From positions 33,830,001 through 33,894,000 of the forward strand of contig CM068317.1 in assembly GCA_034766995.1 (NCBI GenBank): DNA of 64,000 nt. The letters run 5' to 3'. Positions 25,301-37,243 of this stretch are shown piece after piece (position 1 is the stretch's first letter; each line of letters opens with the position of its first letter). Origin of the DNA: Acanthacorydalis orientalis. Its lineage: Eukaryota > Arthropoda > Insecta > Megaloptera > Corydalidae. The notes below the pieces were generated by a model that was not told where the DNA came from, searched no databases, and saw nothing but the letters and a program-made list of their open reading frames with translations. The position numbers and the translations under genes were made by a program.

Positions 25301-28300
25301 TTATGATACATCACTATCTGATTATTTTTTTTTTTTGTTAAATTTTCTTCGAATTTCTTAATTATTTCTCAATTCCGAGAAAGAATGTTTTTTTTTCTGT
25401 ATACTTCGACGCTTTATTGATTTGAAAATAGACGTGTATTCCGAGAAGGTATTGTGGAATAAATGATTTTATAAAATAGAATACGAAAACATGAAATAAA
25501 TTAACGTCGTCGTTCAGTTTGCGAACTTGGAGTGAAAAGTTGAACAAATATTGATTTTACTAAAAATATAACATTTCAGCGAAAGTTTTCAGAAGTTGTC
25601 AGTGAAGAAAAGCTGCAAAACAATTAAATGTAAGAACTTCGAAAGTAAGAAAAATTTGTACGTTTTTTAATAATTTAGCAACTTTATTGATTTTTTTAAA
25701 TGTGTCTTTTTATAACGTTTTATGTATTTATTTATATTTAAATTGGATTTTGTTTCGATTGTCATCAATCATAATATAATTAAAATCAGTAAATACAAAT
25801 ATTGAATTATTCAAAAACTTGTTCCGATTTATTTATTAAGTAAATGAAACATTTTTTTTATTTTTAATTACACTTGTACATTCATTCTCATCTCTCTTAT
25901 GATGTATTTTTTACCTTATTGGCAAATCAAAAAAGTCTAATATAATTTTGGATGTCTTTAACGCCTTGTGCTTGTATTTTTTTTTAAAAAAGAAAACATG
26001 CATACAAGATGGCTATTTAAATTGAAATGAAGTTACAAAATTTTTTGCAACAAAATAAACTTCATTTTATTTCCAAAGTATTCTTTTATCGTAGAACCCG
26101 AGTGTGATTTTTAATTGGAATAAATAGGATGTTGATAATGATTATAATAAAGTTGTCGAAGCAGAAAATATGCATTTAAAATGTGAAGAAAATAAAATTT
26201 ATAATTCCAACAAACTACATTATTGCCTTGTGACAATTGTATACATGACATATCATCACTTAAGGATTAACTCGTGTAAATTAATAAAAAAAAAAGCTAA
26301 ACAATTATAATATGTAATTAAAAAAGAAAAATTGAGACATAATCCTCGGAAACAATCATGAAATTAGAGCAATGTACTCTTGTCTCTGTACGCATCTTCT
26401 CCGGAAAAGAGCTATCGCAATGACGTAAATTCCTAAAGCTGACGTAATACAAATATTAGATACTTGTTTTAATTTATTCCATTAGCAATGTATGAAAACA
26501 AACACATTTCAACGTTCCGAAAAATAAAAAGAAAACGAAACACGACAATTAAAATATGACTAATCGTTGTTAACGATGTTTCCGTCTGAAACCATATCGT
26601 GTTATTGCGTCTCCGTAATTGTCGCCACATTCCCATTAAATTCGGACAAATATGATCTCTGCGGAGCGATCCACGTACGGTACAATGGCGAGAATATAGA
26701 TAGAGAAACGTTCACAATTGGCCATTCCGATCGCATAAAAGTAACGTTCATTCATAAATAATCAAAGCGCGTACTTTATTACGCGCTACACGTACGAGGT
26801 TGTCAGTTCTGGCGCGTAACATGATCGGTATGTTGACGGAGATAGCCTCGCAACAGGAATTGCAAACGCTGCATTTTAATTTTATGGTAAATTAACGATG
26901 AGTAGCAGTGTCATCTAGCAATGCAGCGTTTGAAACAGTTCCACCTTCCTGAAGTTTAAGGTGCAGCCAGTCTTCTCATCATATTGAAGTGTGTACCGAG
27001 ACAGTGATCACATATTCGTACAAGTGCAGTCAATGAAATTCTAAAACCCTTCGAACGTTGGTCATTCATATGTAATTCATATTCGCGGATGAAATAAATA
27101 GAACGCAGTCAAAAATTGACAATATAAAAGTTAAATTGATAAAAACTGTTTACATAGTTATCAGAAAGAAACTAATGCATGAATTTACTTTCGATAACGA
27201 AAATAATATCGATGTAATTTATATTCTTAATATCAGTGTTAAGAGTAATTTCGCATTCTTTAAATTTTCTTTATTACATTCTTCTAGCCGTTCTTATTTA
27301 CCGTTACCTTATAACCGTTCTTTTCGAAAAAGAAAAGTACTGTGTGAATTAAATTAACAAATATAAAATAACTGATTTAACCTTGTGATTTAATAGGAGG
27401 TTGCATTGAAAGCCGCTGTTCACGTGCATACGGATCTAGGTGCGCATGCTGTGGGTAGTGACAGATGTCTCTTATGTCATTTTAAAGTGTGAACATTTCC
27501 CACTAAAATTCAGTCATTAGACGCCATCCTTTGTTTATAAAGTGCTTTTCTATAATTGAATTAAAATGAAACGCGACAAGTTGTTTTTCCGATATGTACT
27601 TCTACAGTACTTTGATTTGAAAAAAAGCGCAGCTGAAGCTCATCGATTGGTTGCGAAACCTTATGGTGAATCTGGTCCATCGGAAACAGTATGTAGAGAT
27701 TGGTTTCGACGATTCAAAATCAGTGATTGTGACGTTCACGACAAACAACGGCTAGGACAATCGAAAAAGTTCGAAGATGAACAACTGCAAGCTATATTGG
27801 AAGAAAACCGTGCTCACAGACTCAAAAAACTGGCTCAGCAATTCGAAGTCGATAAATCGACCATTTCACGACGTTTACAAGCCATGGAAAATATCCAGAA
27901 ATAAGGGAGATGGCTTCCATATGAATTGACCGAAAATGCCATTGCTAATCGTTTAAACATCTCGATTTCTTTGCTTTCAAAGCATAAAAAGAAGAGTTTC
28001 TTGTGGCATGTCGTGACCGGCGATGAAAAACGGATCTATTTCGATAACCCGAAAAGCAAGAAATCATGAGTTGATCCTGACCAACCATCAACGTCGACAC
28101 CAAAGCGAAACATCCTCGGTCACAAACCAATGCTCTCTATTTGGTGGGATATGGAGGGTGTCGTCTATTATGAGCTGTTGAAATCGAAGGAAACAATCAC
28201 CGCCGAATGTTATCGATAAGAATTTGAGCGTTTGAATGATAATTTGATGCAAAACCAATCAAATGACCATCAGTTACATCAAATCGTCGCAAAGTGATTC

Positions 28301-31273
28301 TTCTCCACGACAACGCTCGGCCCCATTTTGATATAGCCGTGAAACAAACACTGATGGAGCTCGAATGGGAGGTTCTTCCGCACCCAGCGTATTCTTCGGA
28401 CCTGGTCCCAAGCGATTACCATCTGTTCCAATCGATGCAACACGCTTTGGAAGATACACATTTCCATAACTACGGAAAAGTCGAAAATTGGGTTTCTGAA
28501 TGGATTGGCTCAAAAGGCATACCATTCTTTCATCGCAGAATTCAACTTCTACCAGAAAAGTGAGAAAAAGTCACAGCTTCCGTGGCCAAATACTTTGATT
28601 AATGTATTCACACATTTTGTTATTGAAAAAAATGCTAAAAAAACAGCGACATTCAATGCAACCGTCTAATAAATTGTTAATAAATAAATAAATAAGGAAT
28701 GTGATGAAAATACGAATTCAAATATAAGAAAAAAATAGAAAAGAAACCCTCATTTTAATATTGTTTTTCGTTATATTATTTTATAGAAGAAAATTCTAAA
28801 ATAACTTGAAAACATCAAATAAACATGATGCCACGGTACAACAATTCACAATAAAACCATTTTTCTAGAAACACTTCGATTTAACATGGAATACACCTAT
28901 ATTCGTAATTTAAATTAACAAAGTTAAATTGTATTGTAATACAAATTATATAAATCTTTAAATAATATTAATTACGAAAAATGTTTGGCAATAATGGTGT
29001 TTTTATTGTGAACATAAAAGTATTTTTGATGTAAAAATATGTTTTATTTTATTCAAACAAGAAATATATTGATCATTGTTTTTTATTCTGAAGATATAAA
29101 CACAAGTTTAACGACGTTTCTGAGAAATTGTGCAACAATAACTGTTACAGTACAAAGATCACATTCAGAAACTTTGTGTATTATAAGTAATGTGTATGCG
29201 AGACTTCCCTCTATTCGCATTTATTTTCTACAAAACTAATTTTACTTGAATACTATTTTCTAACATTTATTTCTTTTCGCATTACAATAAACTGAAATAA
29301 TTTGTATAAATTTAATAATATTGTCCTTTTTTCAGGCATCGAATGATCGAGAATACGACATCTGGGTCAAAACAATCGCAATAGAACTAATGCGTCAAAC
29401 ACCTTTGGATGCTATTAAATATCTGGATATTATGGGATTGATCAGTCCTAGCAATTCAGAAATCAGTATAAGACCCCGAAGAAGTTCGTCGTCCGAATGT
29501 AGTGATTCCACGCTCGGCTCACCGACCTTCTCGACAGGAAGGAGGTGCAACTCTGAAGCTCAGTTAGATGAACCGAATAATATGAAATATAACTTGTATT
29601 CTTCTTCCGACGAGGACTACAATTCAAATAATTGGAAAGTCAGTATTGGATCATCGTGTGAGGATTGCCGTACCGCAAGGAGAACGGCAAGGAGAGCGTT
29701 GTTTAAAGACGACGATGTTTTCAAATATCAAGATAATACATTTGGGGTTAATATATTAGGTAACGGATATAAAAATAAAGACGAATGTCAAATGTTTGGA
29801 ACCAATGAGTATCAAAATGTAAGAGCTGAAATGCGACAGTGTGATTATAATGATACCAAATCTGAAAAACTAAACAATGGTTCTGTTGATTGCATCGATG
29901 GCTTAGTAAAAACTGGTGTAAATCTACGTAATACTAAACATAATAAGCGCATAGAGCATAGAGTAGTGACTAAAGAAATTCTGGATCAGATGGATTCAAT
30001 AGGCACTGATTTAGAAGATATCACGTCGACGAGTGCTGCAAACGTTCAAGGTACCTGCATCCAAGATAATACAAGAAATAACTCATTATCCGAGAATAAT
30101 ATTAATATGTATGATTTCAACAGCAATGTAAGAACTGACGAAGTGCAGCAGAGGATAGGAAGAGACAGGGTGCGAAGAACAGGCAACACTAATTTAAAAG
30201 ATGTCAATCGAAATCGTACAGTCGGGAATCAAAATGGGAATTCGGGAGAAATAGGTTCTACTATCAAGAAAATTGATTTTGGTACTATAGGTTATTCGAG
30301 GGTTTATAATGTGCGGGAAGGGATCCAATTAAAAACGTACGACTTACAGTTAAAAAGTATAAACGCTGCTTTCGATAAATATTCATCGCACAGGAAACAT
30401 GATGCTGAAAATAGAAAAAAATTAAAAGAAGAACACGAAAGTAGACGTAAAGAAAAAGAAGAGAATTTAAAAAATTTATCAGCTAAATGTGAAACTGATA
30501 TCTTAAAAACTTTATCGACTAAACGTTCAAAAGATAGTAATATTATCGAATTGAAAAATTCAAAAAATTTACTAGACAACATCTCGTCGTTGAACACAAC
30601 AGGCACGGGTATTAAAAAAAATCAAGATCGTGCGGAGAATCAACAGGAGTCGAAAAAATATTTCACGTTGACAGATTACAACAATCGTCATTCGACCACA
30701 AACAAAGAACCGCGCAGTTTGAGTTTGAACCGTGAACGTGAAATAATGCCGTTATCCGTGTCGTGTAAACCGCGCGAAACTCAAACAGATAACAGTGTTA
30801 ACAATAAATGTTCGGATGCAGTTCAGAGTGACGAGCAGAAAGTGGAAGTCCTGCTGCAGCGATGTCAAAACTCAGATAGTTACGTTCCCGTCAAAGACAA
30901 ATTAATGTTGTTCGAATCGCTGTGTCGACTAGGTAGGCGTTTAGCTAGGAGCAGTGAGGACCTGGTGAGCGTTCCGACCAATGCCGTCTGCAAGAGGGCG
31001 CGATCGATGCATGATTTATCGAGGTGCGGTACCACCGGCGTTAGGGAAATGTGTAAGTATTTCGAAACAAGAAACGAACCGGAAAAACTTACGAACGACG
31101 CTGAAAATAAATACAATACGATCGCTAAAGGGTACAGAATGGTTTCGCAAACAAGTCAAGTGATGAAAAACGATAATGGACGGTATATTAAAAAAAACGG
31201 GAATGATAACAGCAGAAGGTACTCTTATTTTAAACAGATTCGGGAGGGTAATAAAATCATTTCGTACGTTTAG
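16684..31273 (+). CDS. PH-domain protein, two certain exons, 5' end incomplete
   Basis: Exons are 16684-16877 and 29336-31273 (stop TAG), joined in phase 0. The first exon starts in phase 1 after ttttccttaaag, so at least one upstream coding exon is needed. Joined, they encode about 64 plus 645 residues. The first exon and the start of the second form a PH fold. GELLHWDESEGIWRRKRVIV gives the first strands. The C-terminal helix EYDIWVKTIAIELM carries the invariant Trp of PH domains, so the domain is split by the 12.5 kb intron. The rest is a long hydrophilic, Ser/Asn/Lys-rich tail with an SSDEDY-type acidic patch, a charged helical segment near 30360-30500, and two helix-like motifs near the end, KDKLMLFESLCRLGRRLA and VREMCKYFETR. 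PH domains bind phosphoinositides or proteins at membranes. I do not recognise the gene. It could be a fragment of a larger signalling scaffold. Confidence 0.75.
17206..17289. repeat. Compound (TA)n / (ACAT)n microsatellite
   Basis: TA tract 17206-17234, then ggtactcg, an ACAT run (17241-17260), and a second TA tract to 17289. Confidence 0.88.
18689..18751. repeat. Long (TA)n microsatellite
   Basis: Uninterrupted TA tract of about 62 bases. Confidence 0.92.
21338..21904 (+). mobile_element. Internally deleted mariner, DNA-binding domain only
   Basis: A 567-bp element with inverted ends (left TTAGCTGATAGAAAAATAAT; right, reversed, TTAGGTCGATAAAAAAATAA) and flanking TA at 21336-21337 and 21905-21906. 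It sits in the PH-gene intron. The plus strand encodes the transposase N-terminus from an ATG at 21526. One frameshift occurs after about 10 codons; after it the frame stays open to a TAA, through FKTGGKAAETVRKLNDAFG, the GRGRRS linker and a second HTH (KLGVNHQTIRDRLKQL). The frame then runs straight into the terminal MIEGLNP. The whole DDD catalytic core is missing, so it cannot transpose by itself. Its termini differ from those of the 1861 and 23092 elements, so it belongs to another mariner lineage. Confidence 0.82.
21905..23091 (+). other. Intronic DNA with a less AT-rich block
   Basis: A (TA)n tract lies at 22263-22298. From about 22500 to 22980 the base composition is clearly less AT-rich, with several CpGs (for example cacccacgtggtacttcggg), and no coding frame with splice sites. 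It is a candidate conserved non-coding or enhancer element of the PH gene; this is only an inference from composition. Confidence 0.4.
22263..22298. repeat. (TA)n microsatellite
   Basis: Pure TA tract of about 36 bases. Confidence 0.9.
23092..23627 (-). mobile_element. Internally deleted mariner, same family as 1861-3029
   Basis: A 536-bp copy with inverted termini (left TCAGTTTGGTGCAAAAATAA; right, reversed, TTAGGTTGGTGCAAAAATAA) and flanking TA at 23090-23091 and 23628-23629. The interior aligns with the catalytic and 3' half of the 1861-3029 element in the same orientation (for example tattaatcaaagtaaagacc and cttctctcgtagtaaattac). The part encoding the DNA-binding domain is missing, so this copy is roughly complementary in content to the 21338 copy. 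The transposase frame is broken. It lies in the PH-gene intron. Confidence 0.85.
23628..27395 (+). other. Intronic DNA between mariner copies
   Basis: AT-rich intronic DNA with a short TA tract at 23862-23878. No exon was seen. The segment 26340-27060 is much less AT-rich than the rest and contains a perfect 13-bp inverted repeat (listed separately). It has no coding frame that I can support. Confidence 0.5.
26863..26932. repeat. Perfect 13-bp inverted repeat, 44-base spacer
   Basis: CAAACGCTGCATT at 26863-26875 is followed by its exact reverse complement AATGCAGCGTTTG at 26920-26932. It lies inside a GC-richer block of the PH-gene intron. It could fold as a hairpin in RNA, or be a paired protein-binding site or the relic of a small transposon. 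No function is claimed. Confidence 0.6.
27396..28666 (+). mobile_element. Mariner element, near full length, inactivated
   Basis: A 1,271-bp element with inverted termini (left GGAGGTTGCATTGAAAGCCG; right, reversed, GACGGTTGCATTGAATGTCG) flanked by TA at 27394-27395 and 28667-28668. The transposase lies on the plus strand from ATG 27566. It is a third mariner lineage in this window, closest in style to the irritans/mellifera group by its protein motifs. The element is co-oriented with the host PH gene and inserted in its large intron. Confidence 0.9.
27566..28603 (+). pseudogene. Mariner transposase pseudogene
   Basis: The N-terminal paired HTH region (residues 1-112) is open, including AAEAHRLVAKPYGESGPSE and DKSTISRRLQAM, and ends at a TAA at 27902-27904 where intact relatives have Gln. 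The same frame continues past it with WLPYEL, the first catalytic motif TGDE (about 28018), then stops at about 28068 (TGA) and 28217 (TAA). A frameshift follows near 28260-28290. The frame then resumes with HDNARPH (second catalytic Asp) and SSDLVPSDYH, the D,D34D third Asp, and runs to LLPEK with a TGA where Trp is expected, ending KYFD. All three catalytic Asp residues survive, yet at least four stops and one frameshift inactivate it. Confidence 0.88.
28667..29335 (+). other. Last intronic stretch before the large PH-gene exon
   Basis: AT-rich. It ends in a good acceptor (ttgtccttttttcag, AG at 29334-29335). No other feature was seen. Confidence 0.7.
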
Positions 31274-31379
31274 CGATTGGAAAGTCGAACACGAATAATA
31301 CATTAATTTTAATTTGATTTCAACTCTATATTTCACATCTGAACTATATCGTAATGTAATATATACAAACATACACATC

Positions 31380-31385
<6 letters not shown>

Positions 31386-31416
<31 letters not shown>
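31386..31416. repeat. (TA)n microsatellite
   Basis: TA tract of about 31 bases in the 3' flank of the PH gene. Confidence 0.9.
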
Positions 31417-31422
<6 letters not shown>

Positions 31423-31571
31423 CATGTACATCCATTAAAAACTCCTTAAAGTCTATATATAATACGCATTTTAACATTAAAGAACTATTTAAACATATCT
31501 AAATCACTTGTATAATATAAAAAAATGAAATAGTTTATTTATCCATACATTCTATAAATTTAACATATACA

Positions 31572-31574
<3 letters not shown>

Positions 31575-31649
<75 letters not shown>
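31575..31649. repeat. Long (TA)n microsatellite
   Basis: Uninterrupted TA tract of about 75 bases. Confidence 0.92.
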
Positions 31650-31652
<3 letters not shown>

Positions 31653-33520
31653 CCGTTGCAGTAAAAACATCATAAAAATGGCATTTTGAAATTAAATTAA
31701 AATCTAAAAAATACGAAAAGCATCTATGATCAATAATAAAAGTTGTTCTTTATATTAAATTAGCTATTTTGTATTAAATAAAGAAAGTTGTTCTTTATTT
31801 AGAAAACAATATATATTTAAATCCGGCTTCTAAAAATGCAATGATAATTTTTAACCCTAATGATTACATTTATTCGACTAATAAAATTGTATAACAGAAT
31901 TGACATTTATTTTCAGTTTTGAAAACACTTACATGCGTATTATGATAGAGAAATTTCGATATTTTTGTCTCAGAAATCTATATACTACTTTTAAAACATT
32001 TATAAACATTTTTTAAAACCGAACATCGACTATTACAAAATTTATATATCGTTCATAGTGAATATTTGATATTGGTGCAGGCAAGAAAAAACGATTGTAT
32101 TTGAAATTGACAAGGAAATAATAGAATTCATAATATAATAGATCTATAATTCTTGACACATTCTTTTATTAAGAATTAAACGGAATACAATATCATATCA
32201 AAAAAATAGTAAGTTAAAATCGTACAACAATATCATATCAAAAAATAACACGATATCCAAAACGTGACTCGTGCTTTAATATCCGATTTTACTTATATTA
32301 CTTTCACTTATTGATTTTTACAGAAATACTTAAATGCAAATAAAAAAGAAACAATATACAAAAGATTGATTGTATTAATTAGTTTTATTTTTTGTGTAAA
32401 TAGGTCAATACGGATATATTTTGTATATCGATAAATATTTCAACAATATAAAAAATATATATTCAATGCTGTTACAATAAAATTAAGAATATTTTTAAAA
32501 TGAAGTCTCTATTAAAAAAAGAAACAGTGATCTGAAATTAATGTCATGACTTTTATCATAATATGACTAATAATCTGTTTTTTAATAACCCGTCTAAATT
32601 ATTTGCTATTAAAAAAATATTTAAAAAGAATATCCCTTTTAAAACCATTCAAACCAAATTAAAAAATAAATTAAAGATTGTTGAGATACATATGTACAAA
32701 AACAAAAGTACGGATATAGAAACAAAGTATGTAATTATATCAGCTAATAACAGTCAAAAAAATTGATAACAGAACAAAAATTATACAAAAAAAAAAACAA
32801 CTTTCTCAATTAATAATTAATCCTGTAAAACAGTTAAACGTAAAACTGTTTTCCAGTTAAAAGTTTTAAAAAATAATTATTTAATAAACAAAAATACATA
32901 ACTTTTCAGTATACAAAATTCTTGTATATAAACAAGTAAAATCGTTAAAATAAATTTATAAAATATTACAGATTTTTTAGTATTTAAAGAAAAATAATTA
33001 TACTAAAATTTTACAATACATTTTTTGTAAATGTCTCTAAATGTCTTATATAGGAAAATTTCTTATATAGGACAAACAAGAAAAGATAACATTATAAAGA
33101 TTACAAAAAATACGTTTAAAATAGACCTCAATCAAATCATACACAAAAATTATCATCATATTAATTAATCTGTATATATTTATAAAGGAACACATACACC
33201 GACAATCTTTGTATTATTAATGTACTCTTTTCAGTAATTAATATTTTTTTATCGCGCTTTAAATACATTTTTATCAGTTATGAATATGTTATGCGTAATT
33301 TATTTTTTATTAACATTAATTAACGAACGCTTTCGTGTCATTAAAATATATAAAACGAATTTCTACAGGATTTAATTATTTTATGTTTGGATAACGTAAC
33401 GTATGTACATTTTCCATAAAATATGATAAAATAGTAACAGAATAATTGCAAATATTTATTTTTAATTAAAATATTGTATTTAAAACTATATTCCTAATTG
33501 GTGTATGTGTGCTGTGTGTA

Positions 33521-33522
<2 letters not shown>

Positions 33523-33582
<60 letters not shown>

Positions 33583-33609
33583 TAGATAGATAGATATATA
33601 GATAGATAG
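33523..33609. repeat. Compound (TA)n(GATA)n microsatellite
   Basis: TA tract 33523-33580 followed by GATA repeats to 33609. Confidence 0.92.
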
Positions 33610-33868
33610 CTTGATGGATATAAATACAAATACAAATATGTATATGTGTATTGTTATCCTACTGTGCATTTTACGAATCAATGCTTTATGACATCTTTAC
33701 ACGTTAACACCTCCATTCTTATCGAATTAATTTTATTAGTTTGTACAATGAAACAACTCAATAAAAAACATACATCAATCGTGTATATAAAGTGCATTTA
33801 ACGACTATAAATGACAGTAACTCTTGTTCATTTTAAAATGATTCCATATCATCTAAAAACGAGAATTT

Positions 33869-33874
<6 letters not shown>

Positions 33875-33916
<42 letters not shown>
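33875..33916. repeat. (TA)n microsatellite
   Basis: TA tract of about 42 bases. Confidence 0.9.
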
Positions 33917-33919
<3 letters not shown>

Positions 33920-34691
33920 TAAATTACAATATAGTAATGTTTTTAAATAGGACAGAAAAAACTCCATTCATTAACTTTAAAAAAATTACATTGATCCAAT
34001 TTACTTGGAAAACTGTTAAGGTGTTTTTGACTAATTGGTAAAAATTAAAAACTTTTAATATTTCTGCAAATCATGTTAAGCCAATTCCTATGTAATTTTG
34101 ACTGGTATCTCAAATTTCATCATATAAATATTATATTGTATATACACATAAACCTATATATATATATGAATATACTGCCCTCTGTTAATTCAAATACAAT
34201 ACGTTTTTTTTAATGCAAGTACTGCACACCGCAAATATTTGCAAAGAACAGAATTAAACGTTATACTCTGAATACTTGAAGTTGACGAAAATCGGAAGAG
34301 TTGTTGAAAATAGAAACCAATTAATATTCTAAGAAAGGAGATTGATGTTAAATTGAGAAATTGAAATTCTTATATGTAAATATTAAAAAAAATGTGTTTT
34401 CTTTGCGTTATATTTTAAATGTCAGAAATATCACAATAAATATAATGAAAGGTCAAATCCATATGTAAATTGAAAAATTAAGGATATAAAGTCTAAAGAG
34501 AAAATTAACATCATAATATACAAAAAATATTTGTACAATTTATTTGGCTAAATTATCAACCTATTTCAGTAAATTGAAATGAAAAATTAAACAAACTGAT
34601 CTTAATTTTTTTAAACCAATTAACAGTACTATGTATTAGATTTTTTTCATTTTACAAGTCCTTATGTTTTAATGTTTCTTTTTTAGCATTT

Positions 34692-34698
<7 letters not shown>

Positions 34699-34765
<67 letters not shown>
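34699..34765. repeat. Long (TA)n microsatellite
   Basis: Uninterrupted TA tract of about 67 bases. Confidence 0.92.
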
Positions 34766-34767
<2 letters not shown>

Positions 34768-35745
34768 AGTTTTAAATATTTTTCATCGTTTTTATATTTA
34801 TGCAAGTTTATCATATGTACAAAAAATATTTATTAAAATATGATAGTGAGAACAAAAATTATAAAATACTAAGCTAATCCTCTTTTTTAAGCTGACAAAA
34901 AAATATAACTAAACAGCAACGTCACGTTAACTTCATTTTTTAAATAATATTGAATAAAGAATCTACGTGATTATTCTGTGATTATTAACAAGAATTTGTC
35001 AACTTACAAATGTTTCAGTTTCCATGTTTGGACGTCATATTTTAATTCATGTGCTCGCTAAACAACTTACAAAATTGGTTTCTATGGTCTGAAGTTTTGT
35101 TGAATCACGGTGTTGTTAACTGTATGTTTGAACGACTGGTTGCCAATAGGCTTTAACCATTGATAATCGAAACATTTATACTTCACAACAACGTATACAA
35201 CAGAGTAGTATAACATCCATAATGAAAATGTTAATATAATAAAAAAAAAAGTTTACAAGTAATCCTGTATTAAAGGATTTATGTTTTTTCCTCATTTCAC
35301 ATGTTAACATATAGACGATCTGTCATGGTAATAATCTTTTATTAACACAATTTTAAATCTCAACACATTAATATAAGAAGCAAATTACTGGTGGTTTATT
35401 GATTAATTCAGATGGTAACATACATATATTTTTTAATGAAACAAATTAAAAATTATTGTTACTAATACAACTTCTCTAATAAGTATTAAACTGTTTTGTT
35501 ACGCTTCTTAAAGATTTATTTCTGTAGAACTAGCTCTGATTATTCTCAAATCGACTACTGATTGAAAAACTATTCAATTATTTTTTTCTTTTTAAATATA
35601 ATAAACATCAAGCGTTTTTTTCTATAATAAAAATCAGAATTGAAATGTATAAATTTGTCTACCTCGGGTTAATAATCAATTACACCGATTTTTCTGATAA
35701 TATTACGCTTATTTTACATTAATGTATTATTGATGGTTAATATTC

Positions 35746-35747
<2 letters not shown>

Positions 35748-35789
<42 letters not shown>
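35748..35789. repeat. (TA)n microsatellite
   Basis: TA tract of about 42 bases. Confidence 0.9.
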
Positions 35790-35790
<1 letters not shown>

Positions 35791-36429
35791 CAATAGTATT
35801 TGTAAATATAAAAAAATAATATAACCTTTAAGTTGACATCACGTTTCCTCTTCCGAAAATCAAACATGTTTTATTACAAATCGTATTGATTAAAATAATT
35901 AATAGAATAAACTATTGTCAACAATTAACACAGATTGTTTAATCACTTACTAAAACATTTTGACCTTAATTAGAAACAAAACTTGATTTGTTTAAATATG
36001 ATTTAAAACGATCATAGTAGGTAATGGTACTGTTATATGTGTAATTAACATGTTTTGTTTTATATCAATTTATTTAATTGTTTTTAATCATTGTATGTGT
36101 GTATGTTTATATATCGCATATATATATATATATATAACAGTAATTTTAAATTTGCAGTTACATTATTCGAAACAGTGTTCATGTATATTTTTTATTCTGA
36201 TATAATTTGAAAGTACTATTAATAATTGTAATATATATTTGTAACTTTCAGTGCGACAAAAATATTTTTATAATTTAAATTCAAACTGAAACTAGCAAGG
36301 AATTTTAATAATTTTAAAATGATATGTAATTTATCAAACGTTAGTAATCTCAAGTACAGACATACGTACTTATCGTCATATTTGTATCGGAAATATCTGT
36401 TAAATTATTAAATAGCTATAAAAGTAAAG

Positions 36430-36431
<2 letters not shown>

Positions 36432-36479
<48 letters not shown>
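36432..36479. repeat. (TA)n microsatellite
   Basis: TA tract of about 48 bases. Confidence 0.9.
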
Positions 36480-36480
<1 letters not shown>

Positions 36481-37177
36481 TTTTACTTCTCCAAATTACC
36501 GATTTAAACATACAGATGCATCACAATCATAAAATTTAATACAGGTAACAGTTTTCTTTTGTTATTTTAATCTAGTAAATTTTAACCTTATTTATAATAG
36601 GCACTTTACTGGTAATGGAAAAAAAAAACATTTATTTTCTCAATACAAACCAATGATCAATTGAATCAGATTCATTTATAATTTTCTTCACTTGTCTTTA
36701 TTATAATGTTTGATACATTTCACTTACATGAAAATATATACACTAATAATGAAACTTTTTTAAAAGTATTGTCAAGATGTATTATTTTCTTATTGAAACA
36801 GTTGTCGAATATGAAACAAGTTAGTGCTGAAGTAATGTCATAAGTTCGAGCATAACTGTATGACAGTTTCCAATAAAACAATTCTGGGTAACACTTAATA
36901 CAATTCTATCTGTCTAAAAATGTCTTATATAAAACATATATTCCTTTCGTTCATTTTTTTCGCGTAAATTTGATATAAACCCATATAAACATTTCTGTTT
37001 TATTCATAATTTATTCACATTCACTACATCTGTAAAATTATTTAATTTTTATACTATTTGTTTTGAAAATGTAAAAAATGTCTTGTGTTAAACTAATGGA
37101 AATTCAAATCGTGTGATAAGTATAGCTTATCTACAATATTCATTCAAATATCTTGATATTTAAGTATACTTCTTTTT

Positions 37178-37195
37178 ATTATTATTATTACACAC

Positions 37196-37237
<42 letters not shown>

Positions 37238-37243
37238 GTGTAT
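37178..37243. repeat. Compound (ATT)n(CA)n(TA)n(TG) microsatellite
   Basis: ATT run 37178-37190, CA run to about 37208, TA run 37212-37237, then TGTGTATA. The CA-TA-TG order makes the array partly self-complementary. Confidence 0.88.

Noticed and set aside
26567..26761. 64-codon plus-strand frame (MLTMFPSETISCYC...) in the PH-gene intron
   Set aside because: Composition is protein-like, but it has no partner exons, no recognisable domain and lies in a generally GC-richer non-coding block.
28274..28525. Minus-strand open frames opposite the mariner transposase
   Set aside because: Antisense shadows of the catalytic region, which is readable on the plus strand with its HDN and SDLVPSDYH motifs.
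30304..31477. Minus-strand frames opposite the large PH-gene exon
   Set aside because: Shadows of the 645-codon plus-strand exon, whose frame, phase and acceptor all agree with the PH domain.
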